Shown here in pieces: positions 33,978 through 43,283 of a DNA stretch of 64,000 bases. The stretch is from Pseudomonas sp. JUb42. GTDB taxonomy: Bacteria > Pseudomonadota > Gammaproteobacteria > Pseudomonadales > Pseudomonadaceae. The first letter of the stretch is position 1. Each line of letters starts with the position of its first letter. The stretch is taken from positions 248,001 to 312,000 of the forward strand of contig NZ_JANUFD010000005.1 of the NCBI RefSeq assembly GCF_024807945.1. The letters are read 5' to 3'. Made by a program: the position numbers and the translations under genes. The notes under the pieces are model-generated. The model searched no databases, was not told the origin of the DNA, and saw only the letters and a program-made list of their open reading frames with translations.

Positions 33978-35591
33978 TCAGGCGTCCTGCAGGATCAGGT
34001 CGGCGCCCTTCTCCGCGACCATCAGCACCGCCGCATGGGTATTGCCGGAGGTGACGTTGGGGAAGATCGACGCATCGACAATCCGTAGCCCGTCCAGGCC
34101 ATGAACTTTCAGGCGCTTGTCCACCACCGAGACCTGGGTATCGGCGCCCATGGCGCAGGAGCCGCACAGGTGGTAGATAGAGCCGCTGTTATCGCGGAAG
34201 TACTGCAACATCTGTTCGTCGCTTTGCGTGGCTGGGCCGGGCAGTACTTCTTCCACGGTAATGCTCTTGAGCGCCGGGGCCTGCATGATCTTGCGCATCA
34301 GGCGGCTGCCCTGGATGACTTCGTCGATATCCTTTTGCGTGCTCAGATAGTTGGGGTCAATCAACGCCGCGTCCCGGGGATTGTTCGAGGCGATCTCGAT
34401 CTGCCCGCGACTGGTCGGGCGGCACGGGTTGAAGCACAACAGAAAACCGGAATACGGCTCGGGCTTGAGGCTGGCTTTGTTGTTTTTCGGGATCTGATAC
34501 GACAGCGGGTTGAAATACAGCTGCAGGTTGGGATTGGCCTGCTGCTCGTTACCGCGAAAGAACCCGCCGGCCTGGTTGACGCTCATGGCCAAGGCGCCCT
34601 TGCGGGCGAACAGGTACTTGAGGCCCAGCTTAAACTGGCCGAACAGCGAACTGAGCTCGTCATTGAGGGTCGCAATATTGGCCTTGTAATAATAGCTGGC
34701 GCACAGGTGATCCTGCAGGTTCTGGCCTACGGCAGGCAGGTGCTTGACCAGGGGGATCTGGTGTTTGGCCAGCAGGGCCTGATCAGCCACGCCGGACAGT
34801 TGCAAAAGCTTGGGCGTATCCACCGCCCCGGCGCACAGAATCACTTCCTTGCTCGCGCTAAAGCTGCGCTCGACGCCGTGCTGGGTAATGGCAACCCCAA
34901 TGGCGCGTTGCCTGGCCGCATCGAACAACACCCGATCGACCAGGGCGTAATGCTCGACGGTCAGGTTGCTGCGCCCCAGGGCCGGATGCAGGTGGGCAAA
35001 GCTGCTGGAGCAGCGCTCGCCATTGCGCGTATTGACGTCGTAGATGCCCGAGCCTTCGAAGCGCGGACCGTTGAAGTCATCGCTATGGGGATAGCCCAGT
35101 TCGTCGCAGCCCTTGAGAAAGACGTCGCAGATCGGATGAGTCTGGCCCTTCATCGGCGTGATGCTGATGGGGCCGCTGCCACCGTGGTATTCGCTGTCGC
35201 CCAAGGGATGGCTTTCCAGCTTACGGAAATATGGCAGCACATCCTTGAAGCCCCAGCCGTCGTTGCCATTGGCCGCCCAGTCGTCGAAGTCATGGGCCTG
35301 GCCACGCACGTAGATCATCGCGTTGATCGAACCCGAGCCACCCTGGACCTTGCCCCTTGGTGCATAGATTTCCCGATTGTTCAGTTGCTTTTGCGGGCGG
35401 CTGTAGTACATCCAGTTGAAGGTCGGGTTGTAGTACATCTTGGCAAAGCCAACCGGGATCCTGAACCACAGGGAGCTGTCCTTGCCCCCGGCTTCGAGCA
35501 ACAGCACGCTATGCCGGCCCGAAGCGGAAAGACGGTTGGCGAGCACGCAGCCTGCGGCACCTGCGCCAACGATGATGTAGTCATAAGTCAT
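33978..35591 (-). CDS. GMC-family FAD oxidoreductase (choline dehydrogenase-like)
   Basis: 537 residues, the typical size. FAD-binding motif IIVGAGAAGCVLANRLS at 6-22, GMC signature APRGKVQGGSGSINAMIYVRG at about 77-97, second signature GAVDTPKLLQLSGV near 264 and the C-terminal NVTSGNTHAAVLMVAEKGADLI. The histidine-containing motif YHLCGSCAMG near the active site is present. It is cytoplasmic (no signal) and unlike the periplasmic GMC at 22003. It oxidises a primary alcohol to an aldehyde; with the ALDH, MFS and enolase-superfamily genes upstream on the same strand it probably belongs to one catabolic route. Similarity does not prove choline as substrate. Confidence 0.9.
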   Translation of the reverse strand: MTYDYIIVGAGAAGCVLANRLSASGRHSVLLLEAGGKDSSLWFRIPVGFAKMYYNPTFNWMYYSRPQKQLNNREIYAPRGKVQGGSGSINAMIYVRGQAHDFDDWAANGNDGWGFKDVLPYFRKLESHPLGDSEYHGGSGPISITPMKGQTHPICDVFLKGCDELGYPHSDDFNGPRFEGSGIYDVNTRNGERCSSSFAHLHPALGRSNLTVEHYALVDRVLFDAARQRAIGVAITQHGVERSFSASKEVILCAGAVDTPKLLQLSGVADQALLAKHQIPLVKHLPAVGQNLQDHLCASYYYKANIATLNDELSSLFGQFKLGLKYLFARKGALAMSVNQAGGFFRGNEQQANPNLQLYFNPLSYQIPKNNKASLKPEPYSGFLLCFNPCRPTSRGQIEIASNNPRDAALIDPNYLSTQKDIDEVIQGSRLMRKIMQAPALKSITVEEVLPGPATQSDEQMLQYFRDNSGSIYHLCGSCAMGADTQVSVVDKRLKVHGLDGLRIVDASIFPNVTSGNTHAAVLMVAEKGADLILQDA

Positions 35592-35666
35592 TCACGGTTA
35601 CCGCGTTAGTCGTTATTCAAATAAACCTGGGAGTTGCTGCCGTGGCCCTGACACCACGCGTAGACG

Positions 35667-35719
35667 GTAGGACCGGCTTTAACCGAGAGGACGCCCTCGC
35701 GGCCGAAGCCGCTCCTACT
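35667..35719. repeat. REPIN, family A, degenerate
   Basis: GTAGGACCGGCTTTAACCGA and TCGCGGCCGAAGCCGCTCCT in inverted orientation, between the enolase-superfamily gene and the GMC gene. Confidence 0.7.
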
Positions 35720-35734
35720 GACAACGGTTTTCGT

Positions 35735-36952
35735 TCAGCCCTTGGCCGGTGAGGTGTCTTTAACGTCGGCCGGGGACTGGGCCATTTGCAGGTGCAGGCG
35801 CTGGCCGGTGTAGGGTGAATGCTTGCGGACCACGTCCATATCCAGTTCCACCCCCAGGCCCGGCTCGGTGGACGGGATGATGTAGCCGTCCTCCCATTGC
35901 AGCGGCCTGGTCAGGACTTCGGCATGGAAGCCGCCCCAGGTCATGATGCTTTCCTGGATCAGGAAGTTCGGCGTGCAGGTGGCCAACTGGAAGCTGGCGG
36001 CGGCGCCAATCGGCCCGTTGTACAGATGCGGGGCAATCTGCGCGTAGTAGGCCTCGGCCATGCTGGCGATCTTCTTGGCTTCGAGCAGGCCGCCGCAGCG
36101 CGCCACGTTCATTTGCAGGATCGACGCACCGCCGGCCTGCAACAGCTTGAAGAATTCGTACTTGGTGGTCAGGCGCTCGCCGGTGGCAATGGGGATGCTG
36201 GTCTTGGCCGCGACCTGGGCCATGGCCTCTTCCTGACCCGGTGGCACGGGTTCTTCAAACCACAGCGGGTCGTATTTCTCCAGGCGCTTGGCCAGGCGAA
36301 TTGCCGACGACGGCACCATTTGCCCGTGGGTACCGAACAGCAGGTCGCACTTGTCGCCCACCGCTTCGCGGATCTTGCGGCAGAAGGTCTCGCAGCGCTC
36401 CAGCACTTCCAGGGAAATCTGGTGCCCGGAATAGGCGGTGTAAGGCCCGGCCGGGTCGAACTTCACAGCGGTGAAGCCCTTGTTCATGTTCTCGATGGCG
36501 CACTCGGCGGCCAGGTCCGGGTCGTCGTAGTCGTACTCGCCCTTGCTGTTGACCGGGTACAGGTAGGTGTAGGAGCGCAGGCGCTCATTGACCTTGCCGC
36601 CCAACAGTTCATAGACCGGTTTGTTCGCCGCCTTGCCGATGATGTCCCAGCAGGCCATTTCCAGGCCGCTGACCACGCCCATCATGGTCAGGTCCGGGCG
36701 CTGGGTGAAACCGCTGGAATAGGCCTGACGGAAGAAGCGCTCGATATGGTGCGGGTCGTGGTTGAGCAGGTAGCGCTCGAACACGTCCTCGATGATCGGC
36801 AGCATGGCCTTAGGGCCGAAGGTCGCGGCGTAAATCTCGCCCACGCCTTCGATGCCGCAAGCGGTCCGGAGTTTGACGAACAGCCAGTACATACCGCCGA
36901 CATGGGGTGGCGGTACGGCGACGACATGGGTTTCAAGGGCGATGATTTTCAT
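35735..36952 (-). CDS. Enolase-superfamily enzyme (mandelate racemase/muconate lactonizing family), probable acid-sugar dehydratase
   Basis: 405 residues; family members are 370-410. The N-terminal capping domain is followed by a barrel with KFDP (about 155), an acidic metal-binding strand DLLFGTHGQ, WFEEPVPP and ATGERL, and the late IAPHLYNGPIG, a histidine motif typical of the acid-sugar dehydratases (DgoD/ManD types). It would remove water from a sugar acid. I prefer the ATG at 36952, one base after the stop of the MFS gene, with AGGTG upstream; an overlapping start at 36961 is possible. Likely cotranscribed with that transporter. The exact substrate (galactonate, gluconate or other) is unresolved. 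Confidence 0.82.
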   Translation of the reverse strand: MKIIALETHVVAVPPPHVGGMYWLFVKLRTACGIEGVGEIYAATFGPKAMLPIIEDVFERYLLNHDPHHIERFFRQAYSSGFTQRPDLTMMGVVSGLEMACWDIIGKAANKPVYELLGGKVNERLRSYTYLYPVNSKGEYDYDDPDLAAECAIENMNKGFTAVKFDPAGPYTAYSGHQISLEVLERCETFCRKIREAVGDKCDLLFGTHGQMVPSSAIRLAKRLEKYDPLWFEEPVPPGQEEAMAQVAAKTSIPIATGERLTTKYEFFKLLQAGGASILQMNVARCGGLLEAKKIASMAEAYYAQIAPHLYNGPIGAAASFQLATCTPNFLIQESIMTWGGFHAEVLTRPLQWEDGYIIPSTEPGLGVELDMDVVRKHSPYTGQRLHLQMAQSPADVKDTSPAKG

Positions 36953-36953
36953 C

Positions 36954-38273
36954 TCAGGCACCTGCTTTATTCAAGGATTGACGTTTGACGCGCGCGCGCA
37001 GGGCCAAGGCCGCCAGGGTCCCGAGCAGGCCGACGCAGGCGATGTAGCCGAAATACAGCTGGTAACCAAAGGCGCCGGGGAAATGCTCGGTGAGGTAGCC
37101 GTTGATCAGGGGGATAAAGGTGTCCGGCAGGTAACCCACCACCGACACGATGCCGATGGCCAGGCCGGTGATCCGCAGCGGAATGTTGCAGGTGTCGAGG
37201 ATCGCCCAGTACAGGCCGCGAATGGCGTAGGTCATCAGGCCGATAAAGATCACCGTGCTGATCAGCAGGCTCAGGCTGTTCAGCGCCGGGAACACAATCA
37301 GGCCGATCATCGCCAGGCTGGCAAGGAACAGCGCCACCACCAGTACCGAGATATTAGAAAACTTGTCACCCAGCCAGCCGCCGCCCATGCCGCCGACCGG
37401 CCGCATCCACAGTTTGATGGTGGTGATGGTCCCGGCCATGACTGCGGTCATGCCGCCCCCCTGCAGGTAATCGGAGAAGCTGTAAGTAGCCCAGAAGATG
37501 TGATAGCCGCAGAAAACGATGGCGGTGACCAGCCACAGCTCGGGGATTTTCACCAGGGTGGTCAGGTCCGCCAGCAGGTTGAAACCGCCCTGCTCTTGCC
37601 GGGCGGCATCGGCCGCAGGTTTCGGGTCCTTGAGCAGCACCAGCACGCAGCCGATGGCGATACAGGTGAAGGCGTACAGATAGACCACATGCTTGAAGCC
37701 TTCGGCCGCCGACTCGCCGCGCGTCTGCGTGGAATAGGCGAACAGGCCCAGGGCGACAGTGGCCAGCAGCGCTTCGACCAGCCCGCGACCGCCATCAAGG
37801 ATGCCGAAGAAACGCCCCTGCTCGCTGTGTTGGGCGATCATTTTCACGCGCTTGAGCACCGAAGCCCAGAAGGTCAGCCCGGTGGTCAGCCCCCAACTGG
37901 CAAAGATAATCATCAGCCCGCTCAAGGACGGCGCCGTGGAATACCACAGGCCCAGGGCGCCGGTGGCGATCAGCGAAAAGAAAATCAGGAAGCGCGGCGC
38001 AATACGGTCCGCCAGCCAGCCGCTGGGCAGGTAACTGAGCAAAAAAATCGTGCCCAGCATCGAGTACAGATAGCCCAGCTCGCTGTGGTTGATATGAAAC
38101 ACCTCGAGCATGGTGGTCTGGTAGACCTGGCGCAGGTACAGGATCGGGTAGATCGCACCGGCGGCGAGCACCAGCAACATCAACTGGAAATAACGACTGG
38201 CCTTGTCACTTTTACTGAATGAATCCGCATTCGAACCCTGAACTGCGGTGGCGGAAGAGGCATGTTTGGACAT
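36954..38273 (-). CDS. MFS transporter of the catabolic cluster
   Basis: 439 residues, 12 predicted helices starting at about residue 30 (YFQLMLLVLAAGAIYPILYLRQ), with the cytoplasmic loop 2-3 motif GWLADRIAPRFLIF. The sequence resembles sugar-phosphate/acid-type MFS importers of pseudomonads. Its stop is one base from the start of the enolase-superfamily gene, so both are in one operon and it probably imports that enzyme's substrate. A 146-base gap separates it from the aldehyde dehydrogenase gene upstream. Confidence 0.85.
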   Translation of the reverse strand: MSKHASSATAVQGSNADSFSKSDKASRYFQLMLLVLAAGAIYPILYLRQVYQTTMLEVFHINHSELGYLYSMLGTIFLLSYLPSGWLADRIAPRFLIFFSLIATGALGLWYSTAPSLSGLMIIFASWGLTTGLTFWASVLKRVKMIAQHSEQGRFFGILDGGRGLVEALLATVALGLFAYSTQTRGESAAEGFKHVVYLYAFTCIAIGCVLVLLKDPKPAADAARQEQGGFNLLADLTTLVKIPELWLVTAIVFCGYHIFWATYSFSDYLQGGGMTAVMAGTITTIKLWMRPVGGMGGGWLGDKFSNISVLVVALFLASLAMIGLIVFPALNSLSLLISTVIFIGLMTYAIRGLYWAILDTCNIPLRITGLAIGIVSVVGYLPDTFIPLINGYLTEHFPGAFGYQLYFGYIACVGLLGTLAALALRARVKRQSLNKAGA

Positions 38274-38419
38274 CGTAATGACCTTCGGCGCCTCGCTATT
38301 GCGAGCGTCCTGATAATTGTTTTTATAGGTTGGGCTGGGTGCTTCGGGCTATGAGCTTCGAGCGAAAAGCTTAAAACCACCACAGATCGCTTTTGCTTTT
38401 GCTTTGCTCGCAGCTCCCA

Positions 38420-39844
38420 TCAATACTTCATGACAACAAGACGGGTCTGGGTAAATTCCAACATGCCATGCTTGCCATCATCACCGCCCAGGCCCGAGCG
38501 TTTCCAGCCGGCGTGGTAGCCCTGGTATGGATCGGCCGGGGTGCGGTTGACGTACAGCTCGCCGGCCTCGATAGCGGCGGCGACTTTCATGGTGGTGCGG
38601 TAGTTCTCGGTATACAGCACCGACGACAAACCGAACTGATGGTCGTTGGCCATGGCCAGGGCTTCGTCTATATCGCGGTACTTGAGTACCGGCAGGACCG
38701 GGCCGAAGATTTCTTCCTGGATGATTTCCATATCCTGGCGGCAGCCGCTGAGCAGGGTTGGCGGATAGAAATGGCCTTTGCCTTGCGGCAACACCCCGCC
38801 GCTTTCCAGCACGGCACCGTCGGCAATGGCGCGCTCGACCATGGCATGGATGTCCTGTCGGGCACGGGCATTGACCAGCGGGCCCATCAGGCTGGCGTCA
38901 TCGGCGCGGTCACCGATCCGCACGGCGCTGATCTTCTCCTTGAGCAGCGTAAGGAAGCAGTCGTACACGCTTTCCTGCACATAGACCCGCTCCACCGCCG
39001 TGCACAACTGGCCGCAATGGGTAGTCTTGGAGGCGACGATGGCGCTGGCCGCCAGTTCCAGGTCGGCATCGGCCTCGATAATAGCCGGGGTCTTGCCGCC
39101 AAGTTCCAAGGACGGTTTGGCAATATTCGCCTTGCAGTAATCCAGCACGATGCGCCCGGCGTTGACGCTGCCGGTCAACGTGATCGAGCCCACGGCTTTA
39201 TGGGTGCAGACGGCCGCAGCCGTGGCGTGGTCCATGGTCAGGATATTCACTACACCGACCGGTAGACCGGCCTGCTGCACAGCCCTGGCGATCTCGAAGG
39301 CTGAGGTCGGGGTGTTATTGCTCGGCCGCACGACCACGGTATTACCGGCGATCAGTGCCGGCGCGATCTTGCGCAGCAGGGTGTAGACCGGGTAATTGAA
39401 CGGAATCAGGCACGCCACCACGCCAATGGGCTCGCGGTGCAGGAACAGCTTTTCGTCCGGAGTGTCGCTGGGAATGATCTCGCCTTCGATGCGTCGCGCC
39501 CATTCGGCGTGGTAGCGGGTGATCTGCGCGGCATAGCGGGCTTCGTTGCTGGCGTCTGCCAGGCTCTTGCCGGACTCGGCCGCCAGGGCAGCACCGATCT
39601 GTTCGGCGCGGGCTTCCAGGGCATCGGCCAGGGTACGCAGATAGTCACCGCGCTTGATACTGGTCAGGCGGCCCCATACTTTTTGTGCTGCTGCGGCAGC
39701 GTCCACTGCAGCCGTGGCCTCGGCGGCCGTGGCGGCAGACACCTGGCCCACCAGCGCTTCAGTAGCCGGGTTATAGACCGCGATCAACTCGGCACTGGCG
39801 GGCTCGATAAACTGACCGTTAACAAAATTTCGCTCGAATTGCAT
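38420..39844 (-). CDS. NAD-dependent aldehyde dehydrogenase (AldA-like)
   Basis: 474 residues, near E. coli AldA (479), which oxidises lactaldehyde and glycolaldehyde. Catalytic Cys281 (THCGQLCTAVERVYV) and Glu248 (SLELGGKTP) are present, with the NAD-binding segments FNYPVYTLLRKIAPALIAGN and FTQ-type C-terminus. It precedes the MFS and enolase-superfamily genes on the same strand, so it probably works in the same pathway, perhaps on the aldehyde made by the GMC enzyme or an aldolase. No aldolase is present in the window. Confidence 0.9.
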   Translation of the reverse strand: MQFERNFVNGQFIEPASAELIAVYNPATEALVGQVSAATAAEATAAVDAAAAAQKVWGRLTSIKRGDYLRTLADALEARAEQIGAALAAESGKSLADASNEARYAAQITRYHAEWARRIEGEIIPSDTPDEKLFLHREPIGVVACLIPFNYPVYTLLRKIAPALIAGNTVVVRPSNNTPTSAFEIARAVQQAGLPVGVVNILTMDHATAAAVCTHKAVGSITLTGSVNAGRIVLDYCKANIAKPSLELGGKTPAIIEADADLELAASAIVASKTTHCGQLCTAVERVYVQESVYDCFLTLLKEKISAVRIGDRADDASLMGPLVNARARQDIHAMVERAIADGAVLESGGVLPQGKGHFYPPTLLSGCRQDMEIIQEEIFGPVLPVLKYRDIDEALAMANDHQFGLSSVLYTENYRTTMKVAAAIEAGELYVNRTPADPYQGYHAGWKRSGLGGDDGKHGMLEFTQTRLVVMKY

Positions 39845-39993
39845 GCGTATCGCCCATCGTTGTTTTTATCCAATAGCCGCAGTCTTGGCATCTGCCGGAC
39901 GTAGAACAAACGATTTATTGAGCGAGGTAACATGCGAAAAATGCAGGTTATTCTGGAAATGATTGTGTGCCGTCTTAAAGCAAACAAGGAACT

Positions 39994-40062
39994 GTAGGAC
40001 CGGCTTTAGCCGGAGGGCGTTTTGGCAACTGATGACGCTCTCCCGGCTAAAGCCGGTCCTAC
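39994..40062. repeat. REPIN, family A
   Basis: GTAGGACCGGCTTTAGCCGG and CCGGCTAAAGCCGGTCCTAC, exact complements about 28 bases apart, in the 264-base gap between the ALDH start and the 3' end of the LysR gene. Confidence 0.85.
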
Positions 40063-40108
40063 GGTTGAGGGGTTGCCGCGCGACAACGCGGCGGCTGGGG
40101 CTTGAGCG

Positions 40109-41038
40109 TTAGTTCGCAGCGGTAGACGGTTCCAACTGCCGCTGCGCCAGCCAGATTTCTTCCTGCAACCACTCGCTGAACAGCTGCAACTGCGGCATCA
40201 GGGTCTGTTCCGGGCGGGTCACCAGCCAGTAGGACTGATGCCCGTCCACATGCACATTCAGCACCTGGGTCAACTGCCCGTTGGCCAGTTCCGAGGCGAC
40301 CATATGCCAGTCGGCGATGGTGATGCCCAGGCCGTCGATGGCGGCGCGCACGGCCAGGTCGAGCAGATCGAATTCGTAACCGCCCTGGGTATCGACACCG
40401 GTGATGCGCGCGGCGTCCAGCCAGTGTTTCCAGGTCAGGTAGCGTTGGTCTTCCTTGGCCAGCACATGCAGTAACGTCAAGCGATTGAGGTCGATGCCTT
40501 CGCTCCATTCCCGGGCGTAAAGACTCGGCGCGCATACGGCGATATGTCGCTCCTGAATCAACAATGAGCTGTCCAGGCCATCCCATTCGCCGTCGCCAAA
40601 ACGGATCGCGCAATCCAGGGTACTGGTTTCCGCCAGGCTGTCCTGCAGGCGCGTGGTGATGCTCAGTTCCAACTCCGGGTGCTTCTCGCGCAGGCGACCC
40701 AGGCGCGGCATTAGCCAGCGATTGGTAAAGGTCGGCGGCGCGTTGATATGCAAACGATTGGAGTGGGTTTTCTGTTGGATGCTGCGCACCGTCAGCTCGA
40801 TTTTATCGAATGATTGATGCAGAGCCCGCAGCAGGACCCGACCGGCACTGGTGAGTTCGAGGTAATGATGACGCCGCTCCAGCAGGTTCTCACCCAGCTG
40901 TTCTTCGAGCTGGCGAACCTGGCGGCTGACCGCGCTCTGGGTGACATTGAGCAGCTCGGCGGCGCGGGTAAAGCTGCCGGTGCTGCCTGCGACTTCAAAG
41001 GCCTTGAGCGCATTGAGCGCGGGCATTTTGCGTTTCAT
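40109..41038 (-). CDS. LysR-family (GcvA-type) regulator, divergent from the ABC importer
   Basis: 309 residues opening MKRKMPALNALKAFEVAGSTGSFTRAAELLNVTQSAVSRQVRQLEE, the GcvA-type N-terminus with its helix-turn-helix. The effector domain contains RLHINAPPTFTNRWLMPRLGRL, also typical. The start at 41038 fits the family; the ribosome site (GAG) is weak. It is divergent from the oligopeptide-type ABC operon across 538 bases that hold a pair of TATCG/CGATA dyads, so it probably regulates that operon. It is the same subtype as the LysR at 48196 on the other side of the operon. Confidence 0.87.
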   Translation of the reverse strand: MKRKMPALNALKAFEVAGSTGSFTRAAELLNVTQSAVSRQVRQLEEQLGENLLERRHHYLELTSAGRVLLRALHQSFDKIELTVRSIQQKTHSNRLHINAPPTFTNRWLMPRLGRLREKHPELELSITTRLQDSLAETSTLDCAIRFGDGEWDGLDSSLLIQERHIAVCAPSLYAREWSEGIDLNRLTLLHVLAKEDQRYLTWKHWLDAARITGVDTQGGYEFDLLDLAVRAAIDGLGITIADWHMVASELANGQLTQVLNVHVDGHQSYWLVTRPEQTLMPQLQLFSEWLQEEIWLAQRQLEPSTAAN

Positions 41039-41120
41039 GAATGTTACTCGGGCCAAACGAACAGGTGGCAAGCATCCCATGAGTTGTCGGGGTTTTCATA
41101 TCGACAGACGCAGATAGTTG

Positions 41121-41211
41121 TGTGGGAGTGAGGCTTGCCCGCGAAGACTGACTGCTTGTCGTTGAATATCCCTCGGATGTACTGGCCTCTTCGCAAGCAA
41201 GCTTGCTCCCA
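41121..41211. repeat. REPIN, family B, diverged arms
   Basis: TGTGGGAGTGAGGCTTGCCC and CAAGCAAGCTTGCTCCCA in inverted orientation, inside the 538-base region (41039-41576) between the LysR gene and the ABC operon. Confidence 0.75.
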
Positions 41212-41297
41212 AAAATCATTCCAATCCAAAAGCCAGGGAGCCGCCGCTCCGGCAATCAGACACGTCTAGTTCATGGCTGCGCCTGACAACATGCGTT

Positions 41298-41335
41298 TAT
41301 CGAATGTTTTCCCGATAAATTTATCGTTTGTCGAT
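41298..41335. promoter_or_regulatory. Two overlapping-type dyads, candidate LysR operator
   Basis: TATCG-N10-CGATA (41298-41317) followed by TATCG-N5-CGAT (41322-41335). The pair fits the recognition and activation half-sites of a LysR regulator, about 240 bases before the ABC binding-protein gene. No gene is visible in the surrounding spacer. Confidence 0.4.
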
Positions 41336-41576
41336 CCGGGCCCGGATGACAAGACTGCGGCCATCTCAAATAAAAACAACATGAGAGCAGCCCCATGTCT
41401 TATCCCGCTTCCTACCTCCTGATTTCTTTGCGCCTGCCGGTTTCACGTCTGTTTTGCCTGCGCCATCGCGGCGCCCGCCACTGACGGTTTCGATTCATCG
41501 AACAGCGACCGCGTCTGCCACCTGCCCCATGGGCGGCCAGTCGAAAAACGCATACTTGCAAGTATCGGAGAGGCTT

Positions 41577-43211
41577 ATGAAAGACTTAGTCACCCTGGAC
41601 GGCGCCCAGCCGCATCCGGCCGTCAGCGACCTGTGCACCCAGGTTCGCAGTGGCGAGATCAACCGCCGACAATTCCTGCGCACCGCCACCCTGCTGGGCA
41701 TCACCGCCGCCAGCGCCAGTAGCTTTATCGGCTCCGCCCTGCTCGGTGATTCGGCCCAGGCCGCCGATGCCGTGGCGCCGCGCCAGGGTGGCAGCCTGCG
41801 TTTTGCCTGCGCCATCCAGGAAATCCAAGACCCGATGCTGATCACCTGGATCGAAGCCTCGAACCTGCTGCGCAACTCCCTGGAATTTCTCACCTGGGTC
41901 GATGCCGACAACATCACTCACCCGTACCTGGCCGAGAGCTGGAGCCCCTCCGAAGACCTCATAACCTGGACCTTCAACCTGCGCCAGGACGTAAAGTGGA
42001 GCAACGGCGACAGCTTCAACGCCGACGACGTGCAGCACAATATCCAGCGCTGGATCGCCGCCGACTCCAAGTCGGTCAACCGCACCGCCTTTCAAGACAT
42101 CAGCGCCTTCGAGAAAATCAGCGAATTCCAGTTCCGCCTGGTGCTCAAGCGCGCGATCCTGGCCATCCCGGAAATGCTGGCCGCCTTCACCTGCACCCTG
42201 GTCCATCGCAGCTTCAAGAACGGTGATGACTGGAGCAAGAACCCCATCGGCACCGGGCCCTTCAAGCTGGTGTCCTTTGCCGTCAACAAGCAGGCGACCT
42301 TCGCCAAGCGCGCCGATTACTGGCGCAAGCCGGCCAACCTCGACGAGCTGCGCTATGTCGATATGGGCACCGATATCTCCACCCACCTGGCCGCCCTGCA
42401 GGCCGGGCAAGTGGATGTGCTGTACAGGGTGACCGTGGCCGAACTCGACCTGGCCAAACGTCTGCCCGGTGCACAATTGCTCAGTTGCAAGTCGGCGCAG
42501 ACCGTGGTCATGCGCATGGCTTGCGACCAGAAGCCTTTTGACGACCTGCGTATCCGCAAGGCCGTGGTGCTCTGCGCCGATAATGAGCAGATGCTCAAGA
42601 TTGCCTATCGCGGCATGGGCACGCCCGGGGAAGACCACCATGTGGCGCCGTCCCACCCGGAGTATTTTCCCCTTCCCAAGCGCGCCAGAGATGTGACGGC
42701 GGCAAAAAAACTGCTGGCCGATGCCGGGCATCCCAATGGCATCGACATCGACCTGATCGTCGGCAATACCCAGGGCCGCTACGAGCAGGACTGCGCGCAG
42801 ATCCTGCAACAGAATTGCGCCGAAGCCGGTATCCGCATCAACCTCAAGGTGATCCCGGCCACGCAATACTGGCCGATCTGGGACAAGGCGGCATTCAGCC
42901 TGACCTATTGGGCACACCGCCCGCTGGGCGTGATGTCCCTGGAACTGGCCTATCGCAGCGGCGGCGCCTGGAACGAAAGTCACTACAGCGACCCGGCCTT
43001 TGACGCCGCCCTGGACAAGGCCATGGCGATTATCGACCCGAAACAACGGGCCCAGGCCATGCAGAACGTCGAGCAGATCCTGCAGGACGCCTGCGTCATG
43101 GTGCAGCCGTTCTGGGCCGACAAGTTCACCGCTGCGAGCAAGAAGGTGCAGGGCTTCAAGGTCCACCCTTCGGACTTCTACCCGATGGATGAGGTGTGGT
43201 TGAGCGCCTGA
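41577..43211 (+). CDS. Tat-exported ABC substrate-binding protein, peptide/nickel family 5
   Basis: 544 residues. A twin-arginine signal is visible (NRRQFLRTATLLGITAA, Arg30-Arg31, cleavage after about AQA62), unusual for this family, where Sec signals are commoner. The mature part has AESWSPSEDLITWTFNLRQDVKWSNGDSFNADDV and NPIGTGPFKL, the family 5 hallmarks. It binds a solute, such as a di/oligopeptide or an opine-like compound, in the periplasm. GGAGAGG lies just before the ATG at 41577. It is the first gene of a five-gene operon ending with a porin. Confidence 0.92.
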   Translation: MKDLVTLDGAQPHPAVSDLCTQVRSGEINRRQFLRTATLLGITAASASSFIGSALLGDSAQAADAVAPRQGGSLRFACAIQEIQDPMLITWIEASNLLRNSLEFLTWVDADNITHPYLAESWSPSEDLITWTFNLRQDVKWSNGDSFNADDVQHNIQRWIAADSKSVNRTAFQDISAFEKISEFQFRLVLKRAILAIPEMLAAFTCTLVHRSFKNGDDWSKNPIGTGPFKLVSFAVNKQATFAKRADYWRKPANLDELRYVDMGTDISTHLAALQAGQVDVLYRVTVAELDLAKRLPGAQLLSCKSAQTVVMRMACDQKPFDDLRIRKAVVLCADNEQMLKIAYRGMGTPGEDHHVAPSHPEYFPLPKRARDVTAAKKLLADAGHPNGIDIDLIVGNTQGRYEQDCAQILQQNCAEAGIRINLKVIPATQYWPIWDKAAFSLTYWAHRPLGVMSLELAYRSGGAWNESHYSDPAFDAALDKAMAIIDPKQRAQAMQNVEQILQDACVMVQPFWADKFTAASKKVQGFKVHPSDFYPMDEVWLSA

Positions 43212-43229
43212 CTCGATCACTCGAACGCT

Positions 43230-43252
43230 GCTCGCCCACTGCACGGGCGAGC
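43230..43252 (+). terminator. Partial terminator between binding-protein and permease genes
   Basis: GCTCGCCC and GGGCGAGC form an 8-bp stem with a 7-base loop followed by three Ts. Such structures after the binding-protein gene usually lower downstream transcription or protect the mRNA 3' end, giving excess binding protein. Confidence 0.55.
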
Positions 43253-43283
43253 TTTCATCCCTTGTTAGCCGGAGCGTGCCCGC

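Noticed and set aside
41586..43244. Open frame of 552 codons on the minus strand
   Set aside because: Antisense to the ABC binding-protein gene; no ribosome site and no family resemblance.
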